Assembly (NCBI GenBank): GCA_030407315.1
Contig: JALQPE010002425.1
Span: forward strand, 186,001-250,000
DNA length: 64,000 nucleotides
Source: Asparagopsis taxiformis
Lineage: Eukaryota; Rhodophyta; Florideophyceae; Bonnemaisoniales; Bonnemaisoniaceae
Direction of reading: 5' to 3'
In this document: one piece after another, positions 50,355 to 58,935 of the stretch
Position numbering within the stretch: the stretch's first letter is position 1
Layout of the letters: each line of letters opens with the position of its first letter
The notes under the pieces: model-generated
What the model was told of the DNA's origin: nothing
The model's input: the letters and a program-made list of their open reading frames with translations, nothing else
The model's database searches: none
Program-made: the position numbers and the translations under genes

Positions 50355-51245
50355 ATGAATGTCACAGGCGATATGAACGACTCGGTCCAATTCCAATGTC
50401 TCAGTGCATGTGTTCGCGACGCGCTCATATCCTGTCGTCAACCCCAGACGCACCCGCAGCTTGCCCTTTACGCCGCCCAAATCGCCGCAGTAGAAGACAT
50501 CGACGTTCAAGAAAACCAGGTCTTTCAATTTCTCTCAGACCATCCGCAGCAATCTACGTCCACATACACATGGAAAGCATATCCGGAAAGCTCTCCAGTG
50601 CAACAAATCGCCGCCGTACTTCTCCTCTGGCATCGAGCCGCCAAATTTCCGCTCCACTTCGCCTCCGTAATCAGCCTCCAGGAAACGCACGACGATCATC
50701 AAACGCTCAACAATTACACCCATCTCGTGCACGACGCTTTACGCCAACTCCATCGCGCCAACCCACTTGTGGATCAAGCCGCGCTCCAAACACTCCTCCA
50801 ATCGCTGTGCATCGGCGGCATATCGCGCTGTCTGGGCATGCGTCGCACAATGGCAACCATCGCGCACGTCGTGCCGCCAACCTACGACGTTCTCGTCGCC
50901 GCGTTTCGCAAACCCGCCGCCCCGATGCGTCCAGACGCCCGCCTCACCGTCGGCGCCCGAGCGCTGGCAAAGCATTGCGGCCGGCGAGGAACCGGCTGGG
51001 TGAGCAGCTGGTGGGGCGCGGAGAGCGAGCTTATGACCGGCTCGGACGATGCCAAGAATGCACGCGCTGAAATTGTGCTGTTTCGCGTCATGTCGCATTG
51101 CGTCTGGCTCAACATTCACACCATTGTCGGCGAGGAGCAGGTGGTCGAGTTGAGGGTTCGTGAAGGCTATGGCGCGCGATGGAATGCAACAGACAGTTCT
51201 TTTCGAGGCTTTTTGGAGATTCACATGCCGAACAACGCCTCGTGA
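50355..51245 (+). CDS. Uncharacterised protein with conserved-looking C-terminal domain
   Basis: 296 residues from ATG 50355. The N-terminal 190 residues are helical (LALYAAQIAAVEDIDV, VQQIAAVLLLWHRAAKF). The C-terminal 100 residues look like a compact domain: LTVGARALAKHCGRR, GWVSSWWG, DDAKNARAEIVLFRVMSHCVWLNIHTI, VELRVREGYGARWN, FRGFLEIHM. From memory this resembles an unnamed plant and algal domain with GHGARW and GFLEP motifs, but I cannot name it. No targeting signal. It converges on the Hint-domain gene with 55 bp between stops, and a hexamer repeat fills most of the gap. Confidence 0.6.
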   Translation: MNVTGDMNDSVQFQCLSACVRDALISCRQPQTHPQLALYAAQIAAVEDIDVQENQVFQFLSDHPQQSTSTYTWKAYPESSPVQQIAAVLLLWHRAAKFPLHFASVISLQETHDDHQTLNNYTHLVHDALRQLHRANPLVDQAALQTLLQSLCIGGISRCLGMRRTMATIAHVVPPTYDVLVAAFRKPAAPMRPDARLTVGARALAKHCGRRGTGWVSSWWGAESELMTGSDDAKNARAEIVLFRVMSHCVWLNIHTIVGEEQVVELRVREGYGARWNATDSSFRGFLEIHMPNNAS

Positions 51246-51263
51246 AACAAGTGTACTGCATGC

Positions 51264-51299
51264 GTGCCGGTGTCGGTGTCGGTGCCGGTGCCGGTGCCA
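51264..51299. repeat. Six tandem hexamers GTGYCG between convergent stops
   Basis: Six copies of GTGCCG/GTGTCG (36 bp) fill most of the 55 bp gap between the 50355-51245 gene and the Hint gene; the last copy is GTGCCA. Probably in both 3' UTRs. Confidence 0.85.
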
Positions 51300-51300
51300 C

Positions 51301-52284
51301 TTATAATTCTGATTTGCCCTTTGGTAACAAACCATTGGCGACCAGTTTGGGCGCACCCTGTGCGAACGAACCTCCCGTCAGGTCAATTGCGAACACGCGG
51401 AACGCCGCCTTCACTGGCGCCAATAGCGTGCTGGCAAGCGTCGGGTTTACAGCTGTTGTGTATGTGCTCGTTCGGAATCCATCGACAATAATGTCACCGG
51501 TCAAAGTATGCGGATTGTATAGCCCTGTGGCTTGTACTCGCTCCATAGCTGTTATAGTCACTAATTCGCCGCGCTGATTTTGCAAGTGGTCGCCCACACG
51601 CAGACGATTGGCTGCTTTGAGTGAACCGTCTGCATAGATGTAGTGGCCGGCGGAAAGACGAATGGACCCTTGATTGGTTTGCAGTTGCACAAATGGGAAG
51701 CTGCCTGTTGAAATTTTGTGACTGAAGAAGAAGAGCTCGGAATATTGACCGTTGGCAACCTGTACTCGGTCGCCGACTGCGAGCTCATGCATTGGCACTG
51801 CACCGCGACCCTCCACATTCACGAGGGAGGCAGCTGGGAAGCACAAGTCATCATCATCATCGTCGTCTTCAACGGGTACAAAACCCTGTACGTCGCCGTC
51901 ATCATCGTCGTCGTCGAATTCGTCGTCGTCGAAATCATCATCATCGTCGTCGTCATCATCGTCGTCATCGCCGAAAGATGGGCGTCGACGTCGACGGCGT
52001 TGGCGGAGAGCGGCATCGTGCAAGTCATCAGCCTGGTCAAGCTTGATGGAAGTTTCAGTGGCGGGGGTGGGTTGCTTGTTAATGGACGGAAGCTTTTGCA
52101 TGATCTCTCGAAGTTGCTTACTCCTTTGAACGCGTTGTTGACGACGGGTGTGGTGGAGCATGGAGCGTTTGTTGTGGGTGGAATGGGCGACCTTTTTGTT
52201 GGTAGATTTCAAATGGCGCGCCGACGCGACGTTGAGGCATGCGAGGAGCAGCAGAGCGAAAATGAGCGGTGTGTTGTGGCGCAT
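51301..52284 (-). CDS. Secreted protein with C-terminal Hint (Hog-type) domain
   Basis: 327 residues. A clear signal peptide (MRHNTPLIFALLLLACLNVASA) is followed by a basic segment with RQRRRRRR at 94-101, two Asp-rich tracts (about 106-129 and 139-146), then a Hint domain from Cys148 to the end. The Hint start CFPAASLVNVEGRGAVPMHEL matches the Hog/intein N-terminal Cys block. Block B has SAGHYIYAD with His214, where Ser211 replaces the usual Thr. RVGDHLQNQRGELVTITAMERVQATGLYNPHT is typical Hog sequence, and ILTGD-like TGDIIVDGF follows. Hog domains self-cleave at the Cys. Such secreted Hog proteins are known from some red algae and protists; function unknown. Confidence 0.88.
   Translation of the reverse strand: MRHNTPLIFALLLLACLNVASARHLKSTNKKVAHSTHNKRSMLHHTRRQQRVQRSKQLREIMQKLPSINKQPTPATETSIKLDQADDLHDAALRQRRRRRRPSFGDDDDDDDDDDDDFDDDEFDDDDDDGDVQGFVPVEDDDDDDDLCFPAASLVNVEGRGAVPMHELAVGDRVQVANGQYSELFFFSHKISTGSFPFVQLQTNQGSIRLSAGHYIYADGSLKAANRLRVGDHLQNQRGELVTITAMERVQATGLYNPHTLTGDIIVDGFRTSTYTTAVNPTLASTLLAPVKAAFRVFAIDLTGGSFAQGAPKLVANGLLPKGKSEL
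51845..51969 (-). repeat. Asp-codon (GAT/GAC) tracts in the Hint gene
   Basis: Runs of GAT and GAC triplets encode up to 12 consecutive Asp and two acidic blocks directly before the Hint cysteine. Confidence 0.85.
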
Positions 52285-53534
52285 GGTGGTGGTTGTAGGT
52301 TGTATGGTAGATGTGTAGTGCGTCTAACAAGGGTCTTTTATATTTGAGATGTGTATGCGTTACATCGGTGGATAGCGGAAAGCGGACCGAGTGATGACTG
52401 TCTGGATTGGTGTGGAAGTGTGTTGGCAGAATAGTGGAAAAAATTGGTACATGGCGCATCGACATTGCTGGATTGCATATTATGCGAAATAGTTGTCATG
52501 AACCATAGGTCCACCCCAGCAATAGTGCACCGTGTATCCTATACTTTACTCTAATTTAGCTCCTCCAATTTCTTCGTCGAATGCCATCCGCATATGCGTC
52601 CACATCACACTGGTCATACTCGCCATTGCTTCCTCACACGTCAACATACCATACATTGCTCGATGTCATGTCGACGTTCTCTACAACCGTTGCGCTGTCT
52701 CCTTCCAGGTCGGCAGTAATCTCTCCGCATCGTCCACGCAAACAGCGCCCCAGGTCGTTACACCCCTCCAGCTCATCTCCACACTGCGAGTACTGCATAG
52801 TGCTGTGTGGAAGGAAAAGATTCCATTCCACGCGTCTGCTCGCGAAATAGACGTCACTGCTATGCTTGCAGACAACCATCAATTTCGCCACACTATTTCG
52901 AATTCTTCCAGCCACTGGTGCGTGCATCCCAGACAACTTGGAAATATCTGTCTTGTTTCAAACCTTTCGAGCATACAAGCTCATTTCAACTTCTGGTCTA
53001 CTTCGTGCTGTACACACACATGTCGTCGCATTTGTACTATTGCTGGCCTTTGGTGACAGCATGTCTGGACCGCATGCGCTGCCCTTTCCATTCTTCGTTG
53101 CAACATCACTGCCTAGTGATGGCCGTTACGATCAGTCTGTGATCAAAAACTGACTCCGGTTATGATCAGAGAAATGTTCAGAGTAAGTTGCTTCCTCTTG
53201 TTAATCGATGCCTGTCATTCCTGGTGAGCAATCTAGCTTTTTGTTAGACATAGGGCGTGTAGAATCGCGTCGCTTAGATTAGATACTCTGACAAACAGCT
53301 CCAAAGAGAATATCCTACATCAGCTGCATTTACCAATAGATTATTCAAGTAATGTAGTTATGACGGGCATTAGAACTGATGTTCTTTTTCAAGACGAGGA
53401 CGAACAGTTCTGTTGGGGTATTCATAGTCTCGAATGTTTTGAAAATTAGTCGTGGCCATATTTTCACAGTCAAATTTTTTCTCATCAACCATGCGACTCT
53501 CTTCAGTCATCCGATCTGACACATCCATCGCACA
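52285..53534. other. 1.25 kb region between Hint gene and small mitochondrial gene
   Basis: The longest gene-free stretch. Plus-strand frames at 52532-53056 and 52866-53153 are moderately protein-like: the first includes PLQLISTLRVLHSAVWKEK, the second a hydrophobic LLRAVHTHVVAFVLLLAF. Consensus-like splice signals (TCCTTCCAG near 52708, AGAGTAAGT near 53180) are present, but I could not assemble a convincing gene. It must also hold the promoters of both flanking genes. No RNA gene recognised. Confidence 0.25.
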
Positions 53535-53987
53535 ATGTTGATGTCCATCTCCACGCGCGTCTGCAGCGCATTCAGAGCAACATACACGCGACGATCTTGG
53601 CGAACCATCTGCGCGACGCCTCCATCGCAGTACACCATCGATGACGTGAATCAAATGTTCGGAGAAGCTCGTCTGTGTCTGCAAGAGTAAGTGATTGCAC
53701 GATTCCCAGCGTTGAAACTATTGCCAATGGTCGGTTCTGACGGGTCGTGCGGCGTAAACACGTGCGTTCTCCATCACAGCGCAGTAGAATCCAAGGGCAC
53801 CGTGTATTTTGAAGACGATTTCATGGATGCCAAACAGGCCACCGCTTCTACTTTGCAAGCTTTCGAAGATCTTTGCGCCGCCGCTTCACCGCAGGAAAGG
53901 GCTTCGTTAATCGCTGCCAATCGCCCTAAAATGGCTCAGCTGAAGGAAGAGTTTAGGATGTTGGAGGACGAACTAATCCATGATTAG
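53535..53987 (+). CDS. Small probable mitochondrial protein, two exons
   Basis: Exons 53535-53686 and 53780-53987 join across a 93 bp intron (GTAAGT...TTCTGAC...TCACAG) to give 119 residues; the 152 and 208 nt exons keep the frame. The N terminus MLMSISTRVCSAFRATYTRRSWRT (no acidic residue, many Arg/Ser) is a strong mitochondrial presequence. The mature part is helical: DDVNQMFGEARLCLQ from exon 1 continues into VESKGTVYFEDDFMDAKQA and LKEEFRMLEDEL from exon 2. I do not recognise the family. An upstream ATG at 53491 would produce a short overlapping uORF. Confidence 0.68.
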
Positions 53988-54159
53988 CAGAGTAAAAGCG
54001 ATACCTCCCATACACATCGCGTCTTGCAATCGAGCCGTTTCTGCCACACGTGCCGCTTCCAAATTTTTTGGCGCAATTTTTTAACTCATCCGCCAGTCAA
54101 GCCGCTGTCTGCGTGTCGACAGTTCGTCGCGCCGACCCATCGGCTGTTCCAACGCGCAG

Positions 54160-54726
54160 ATGCAAAGCGGTGGTGGTGCCGTCACCAAGATTGATGCCGC
54201 ACTGGTCAATCTGAGAGCCAGAGCACTGGATCTGCACGCCCGTCTCGCCGAGCTACGAGACGCCGCAGCAATGCTTCGCGACGGCGTGGGCATGGGCAGA
54301 AACGAGGCATGGCCCACATTTCTGAACAAATACGACACGCTGGCCAAGCTTTTCTACCAGCTCACCGAGGAATTGGATCGCTCTCTCACCGAGGTCGGGC
54401 TGGAAAACTTTGTCGCCCAGCCTAAATCCGTTACTAGTGACCCGACGTTGGTTCCGGAGTTGTTGCGGACAAAGCTGGAGCCTGAAATTGAACGCGACTT
54501 TGAAAACTTGCAGAAAGACCACGCCACTGATACTAGTGATAAGGACGTTGCCGTACGGATCTCCTCGTTTAATGCTTTCATTGAAGCCGCACTCGATCAG
54601 TTTCAGGATCTCAGAGATGACCTTGCTAAATCGCGGCCTCAAGAACCACCAGGTAAGATTGTGCCTCCTGCCGCTGATGCTATTCTTGATGCCATTACGA
54701 GTGGTGCGGGGCTGCGCCCGATGTGA
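54160..54726 (+). CDS. MED8: Mediator complex subunit 8
   Basis: 188 residues. MED8 belongs to the Mediator head and contacts TBP and Pol II. Evidence: a coiled N-terminal helix (LVNLRARALDLHARLAEL), WPTFLNKYDTLAKLFYQLTEEL near 50-71 (family: WPSVLDNFALLSGQLNTL), and LVPELLRTKLEPEIERDFENL near 110 (family: VPDLLRTKPDPEVE), the best MED8 marker. Length is in the MED8 range. A CACGTG at 54047-54052 lies 108 bp upstream. Same strand as the genes on either side. Confidence 0.85.
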   Translation: MQSGGGAVTKIDAALVNLRARALDLHARLAELRDAAAMLRDGVGMGRNEAWPTFLNKYDTLAKLFYQLTEELDRSLTEVGLENFVAQPKSVTSDPTLVPELLRTKLEPEIERDFENLQKDHATDTSDKDVAVRISSFNAFIEAALDQFQDLRDDLAKSRPQEPPGKIVPPAADAILDAITSGAGLRPM

Positions 54727-55030
54727 CGAGGAGAACAACTACTGTTGCTAGGTCTTTGTGAATAAAAGTTGTAATATTAATAGTACTGCTTCCTTTCGAT
54801 ACGCGGTTACTCAACGTATTAGAGCATGTCGTCCCAAGTCGAGAGACTTACGCAGCGGCCGACGCGGAGCTCAGCAGTAAATTTTGTGCGCACCAATCCC
54901 GTTTCGAAGCAAATTTAATCCGGTTCTTCGGAAGCAATTTTGCCAAACTCTCAGGTCCTCAATGTTGCGTGCCTATGTATGGCAATTCAGTATCGTAGGT
55001 ATGTAATAATCCCACAATTCCGAGTTCACA
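54727..55030. promoter_or_regulatory. Region between MED8 and USB1
   Basis: 304 bp with no open frame of note and no recognised motif; contains the MED8 3' UTR and USB1 promoter. Confidence 0.3.
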
Positions 55031-55813
55031 ATGCAAGCAATCAGTGCGTATTCTTCCTCGAGCAGTGAAAGTGAACAAATCGGCAAACCGCGTGCATCAC
55101 AAGAACAATTTCAAGATGGTGCTCGTGTCAAACCAAAACTTCCACCGCCTCCAGATGATCTAGAAGCTATGCAATTTCAAAATACAACTCACGGTACTGG
55201 GGACGTGGTTGATCTACCAGCTGTGGTACCTCACGACCCAAGGGAAGACAAATATCTTGTCCACGTCTCTGTACCTGTACATGGACCCAACCTAAAATCA
55301 TTCGTCAATTCACTGATGGGGAAAGCTAGACTGCAGTTGGTTGGATCACCTGTGAAAGCATCATTCTCCGAGTTGAATGACTTTCACATCAGCGTATCTC
55401 GACCAGCGTCAATTCGTTCCAACACTATACCAGAATTGGTGTCCAAGCTCCGACACAGGGTTGAACAATGCAGGGGAGGACTTGTCGACATAAAACCAAG
55501 CATTTCTGCATTTCTCAGTCAGAACAGTAGGCGGCTGTATCTTGCCGCTCCCGTCGTATCTGGCTCTATCCGTTGCCCAATACTGGATCTCATCAGTGCC
55601 ACAGATGAAGTTTTGCAGGCCTTTGGGCTTGCTATATTTTTTGATGACCCAAAACCACACATGTCATTTGCGTCTACTGAAACAATTGAAGTCTTGTCAC
55701 AGTTCAACTCCATTTGCAATTATGCCAAAGACGAAGACTGTCTACAGCTGAAAATCGAAAAAGTTGAATGCTCTATTGGTCGATCACGATATGTATTTAC
55801 ACTGCCTAAGTAA
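55031..55813 (+). CDS. USB1: U6 snRNA phosphodiesterase USB1
   Basis: 260 residues. USB1 is a 2H-family 3'-5' exonuclease that trims U6 snRNA and leaves a cyclic phosphate. The two catalytic HxS motifs are present: FHISVSRP near residue 119 and PHMSFAST near 213. Supporting matches: DKYLVHVSVPVHG near 75, FLSQNSRRLYLAAPV near 160 and the C-terminal IEKVECSIGRSRYVFTLP. The N-terminal 60 residues are Ser/Pro-rich. The start MQAISAYSSSSSESE resembles the family start (LVxYSSSSESE). Converges on the debranching-enzyme gene with a 40 bp gap. Confidence 0.9.
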   Translation: MQAISAYSSSSSESEQIGKPRASQEQFQDGARVKPKLPPPPDDLEAMQFQNTTHGTGDVVDLPAVVPHDPREDKYLVHVSVPVHGPNLKSFVNSLMGKARLQLVGSPVKASFSELNDFHISVSRPASIRSNTIPELVSKLRHRVEQCRGGLVDIKPSISAFLSQNSRRLYLAAPVVSGSIRCPILDLISATDEVLQAFGLAIFFDDPKPHMSFASTETIEVLSQFNSICNYAKDEDCLQLKIEKVECSIGRSRYVFTLPK

Positions 55814-55853
55814 CGACAGCACTTTCAAGATTGAATACTTTAAGAGTCTTAGA

Positions 55854-58469
55854 TTACAAGTCATTCGAGTACAACTCGGCGGGTTCAGTCAGTAGCCATG
55901 CACGGAGAAGTTCTGCAACGGACCAGGCTTGTGCGATGCAACCTCGAGCACGGTTCGGGGGATCTCCATCAAATATCTCACTTATTTGCCCCATTCCAGC
56001 GTCGTTGAGGTGCGATCGCAGCAGAGGGAGTATAAATTCACGAGCTGTGTGCTGATTCTTGAACACACGAAGATGAGCGAGGACAAATGGGCCCAGCAAC
56101 CACGTCCAACCCGTGCCCTGATGGTAGGCCATGTCTCGGGAGAAGACATTGCCGACGTAAACTCCACAATATTTTTCATCATCAGGCGACAAGGTGCGAA
56201 TAGCATTCGAAGTAAGCAAATGAGATGAGCAAGCTTCAACAACCATGAAACGTTGTTCTGCAGTCAGAGGACTCCAGTTGAGAGCAGCGGCGATGAGCTG
56301 ATTTGGTCGTAACGAGGCATCTTTTTCTTTCTTTGATGTTCCGCCATCAATAACATCATAGCAGTACGATGTTTCAGCATTCCATAGTTTCTCCTGAAAT
56401 GACCTTTCCGTCTTATTTGCCATGGCTGTGAAATGATCACACTCTTCCTCGTGTTCTAGTTCACTTGCAAAGAATGCCATACTGTGCAGAGCATTGAACC
56501 ACAGCGCAGCTACTTCCACCGGCTTTCCTGCTCGCGGGGTGTAGACAATGTCAGCTTTTGCATCCATCCATGTCAAGGCAAGTCCTTTGGAACCGGCTTG
56601 CAAGAGACCATCTACATCTTGCCTAATCCCATGCCTGGTGCCAAGACAGTGATGTGCTACAATTCCTTGCAATGTGGGATATAGCTCTATCAAAAGTTCC
56701 ACATCACCTGTAGCCATGTAGTACGTTCTAATCGCTTCAAAGTACCATAACTGCAAGGTAAGAATAAGCAATAGAAAACCCTCTCAACGTTAGACATCAT
56801 TTGAAGCAATAGTCTCGCTAGCTCACAAAGATGTACTCTGACAATCGACGCACCGTTCCATCAGCACTGTTGTAGTCTTCTTCAGTTGGTGCAGAGCCGT
56901 CGTCTGGAAATCGATTGGGCAGCATACCCTTGCTGACTGCGCAAGACAAACAGAGGTTGTCAGTAGACTAGACTAGCAACAAGGTAACAAATAATCTAAT
57001 TGAAAGAAGGTACTCCACTTACCATACTTGGCAAAAGTTTGTAAGATTGAGCGGGCAACATCATAACGTCCGGTTGCTATGGTCAATCCTGGCAGAGAAA
57101 TCATTGTCTGTAACGTCAATGCGGAATAGAATTGAAGCAGTTAGCAAATACGTCATGCATGAAGTCTAGTTGAGTGCTTTCAACAACTTACATCTCTCGC
57201 CCAATCTGTAAACCAATGAAAACCAGCGACAATTGATCTGCCGCTTGCTCGCGAAATGATGAATTGATCAGCAGCTAGAACGAGTTGCATAATACATGGC
57301 TCTATGTTATTGCAAAAGGTTGGTCGGCTCGCCGGGAATATACCTTGAGTGTATGATGACAGATTATCGAAACCGTGCCTATCATCCTCAGACTGCATTT
57401 TGCGCAGTACATTCTTTTCTCTCGCCACAACAAACTTGCTCAGTAACGCCTTCTCGTACGCATGCTGCATTGCTAGTTCGTGCTCTCCGTCTGTCGATAC
57501 GCGGGAATTATTGGGCTCTGCGGTAGCAACAAATGTTACTTGTCCACCGGGAACGAGCTCCAACACAAATGTGGCAGCATGAAGGTGATCATCCATGTCG
57601 TGTAAACCGCGCGAACGTTCTTCATTGAGTACAAAGCCGGCAATCCACTCGTTTGTCAATTGGGCTTTTCCTGAGCTTACTTTCATACAAAGCTTTGTTT
57701 GTTGTTGGTCTGGAGTTGTGAAAAGGACTGAAACTGCTGAACCATTTGCAGCTACATTGGAGGAGTAGTTGAAATGAGGATTCTGTGCGGAAGTGCGGGT
57801 GTGGTGGTTTCGATGATTAACCAACGCTTTGATACGCAACTGAATTGCCTTTCCGGCACGTCGTAAATAGTATGTGACGTACACAGTGTTCTGACCGCGC
57901 TTCATCCAAATTTTCTTCTCCAGCAGGGCATCGGCAAAAGCGTAGGAAAATATCGGAACGGTGCCCTCCAGTCGAAAGGACTGCAAGAGCTCGAATCCAG
58001 CTGGGCATATTACCTCGCCATGATGCAAAGCACTTGTCTCCAAACTGGCAGCTTCAGAATTCCAAACGGGATCTAATGTTCCAGAAGTGTCTAAACTGGC
58101 GCCTGCTCGGACGGCAACGAAGCCATTGTGATTGAGGGGGATTGGGAGGCATCCATTGACATTACCTTTGTTAAATTGTTTGCGAACAGCATACTCTTTC
58201 CTTCTATCAGTTGCAAGATGGTAGCTTCTATCGTTGTACATGACGGTTTCGTTGAGTTTTGTGAGCAACAAGGTCCTGTCCAAGGGAGGACGCAATGCGG
58301 CAATGAGCAAGCCATGATAGGAGCGAGTGAGAGAGGAAGCGATGGTCATAGAGGAATAACCGCCGATACCATTGGTGAGAAGGACTTCACGCGACTCTGC
58401 CATGGCCAACTCGCCGCATATTTCTGGTCCCGCATAGACGACGTCGCGAGGCAACTCGATAGCTTTCAT
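55854..58469 (-). CDS. Prokaryote-type glycogen debranching enzyme (amylo-alpha-1,6-glucosidase, GH133), four exons
   Basis: Exons 57192-58469, 57023-57107, 56854-56936 and 55854-56750 join to 2343 nt, 780 residues; all splices preserve frame. Introns are 84, 86 and 103 bp. N-terminal GDE_N domain: LLTNGIGGYSSMTIASSLT and SYHGLLIAALRPPLDRTLLL. The catalytic half begins FTDWARDTMISLPGLTIATG (split by intron 1), then LPNRFPDDGSAPTEEDYNSADGT, LWYFEAIRTYY, and the end MGQISEIFDGDPPNRARGCI and AQAWSVAELLRAW with the presumed catalytic Glu. There is no GH13 glucanotransferase half, unlike fungal and animal enzymes. Likely acts on cytosolic floridean starch or glycogen. Converges on USB1. Confidence 0.93.
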
Positions 58470-58935
58470 ACTTGACGAGGGTCATCGGCAGCGGCACAAG
58501 TTTTTGCGGAAAATGGGCAGCAACGGAAGATCCGGAGGGGAGATGATGGCATGTTGGGAGTTGCTGAGGGAGAGAGCGAGTTGAATGCGGGGAGCGCTGC
58601 GCCATATGAAACGGCAAGTAGCGGGCGACTCATAAACATAGAAAAATGGCACAGCGCTGCAGTTCGAGAGAATGCGCCGTGGGAATTCAGCTGATTTGAT
58701 TTCTTGGAAAGAGACAAATGTAATGCCGGCCTTCCACAGCTCAAATCGCCACTCGACCGTCTTGCTCGAGCATGACGTGAGTGCCTTCTCCATTGTTCAT
58801 TCATACACCCTCATCTTTGCCGTTCCATGCTTTCCAATCGCGCATGCGGCGCCTGTTTCTGCATCGACGGCAATTCACAACGCTCCAATCCCATCAACAA
58901 TTATGTCTTTTTATTATACGACGCAGTTAGACAAT
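58470..58935. promoter_or_regulatory. Upstream region of the debranching-enzyme gene
   Basis: 466 bp between two minus-strand genes. It contains a 103-codon ATG-initiated minus-strand frame (58482-58793) in the same phase as the debranching enzyme, ending in TGA 12 nt before its ATG. It may be an upstream ORF or an unspliced 5' exon; no family resemblance. Confidence 0.3.

Noticed and set aside
51264..51299. Tandem hexamers as a possible CRISPR-like or regulatory array
   Set aside because: Units are 6 bp with no spacers and sit in a 3' gap; a simple microsatellite.
53370..53684. 104-codon minus-strand ORF antisense to the small mitochondrial gene's first exon
   Set aside because: The plus-strand spliced model has a presequence, consensus splice sites and an intact frame; the antisense frame has none of these.
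55854..58469. Debranching enzyme in two separate open frames, suggesting two genes or a break
   Set aside because: Three introns and two short exons rejoin the canonical WARDTMISLPGL and YNSADGTLWYFEA motifs in frame.
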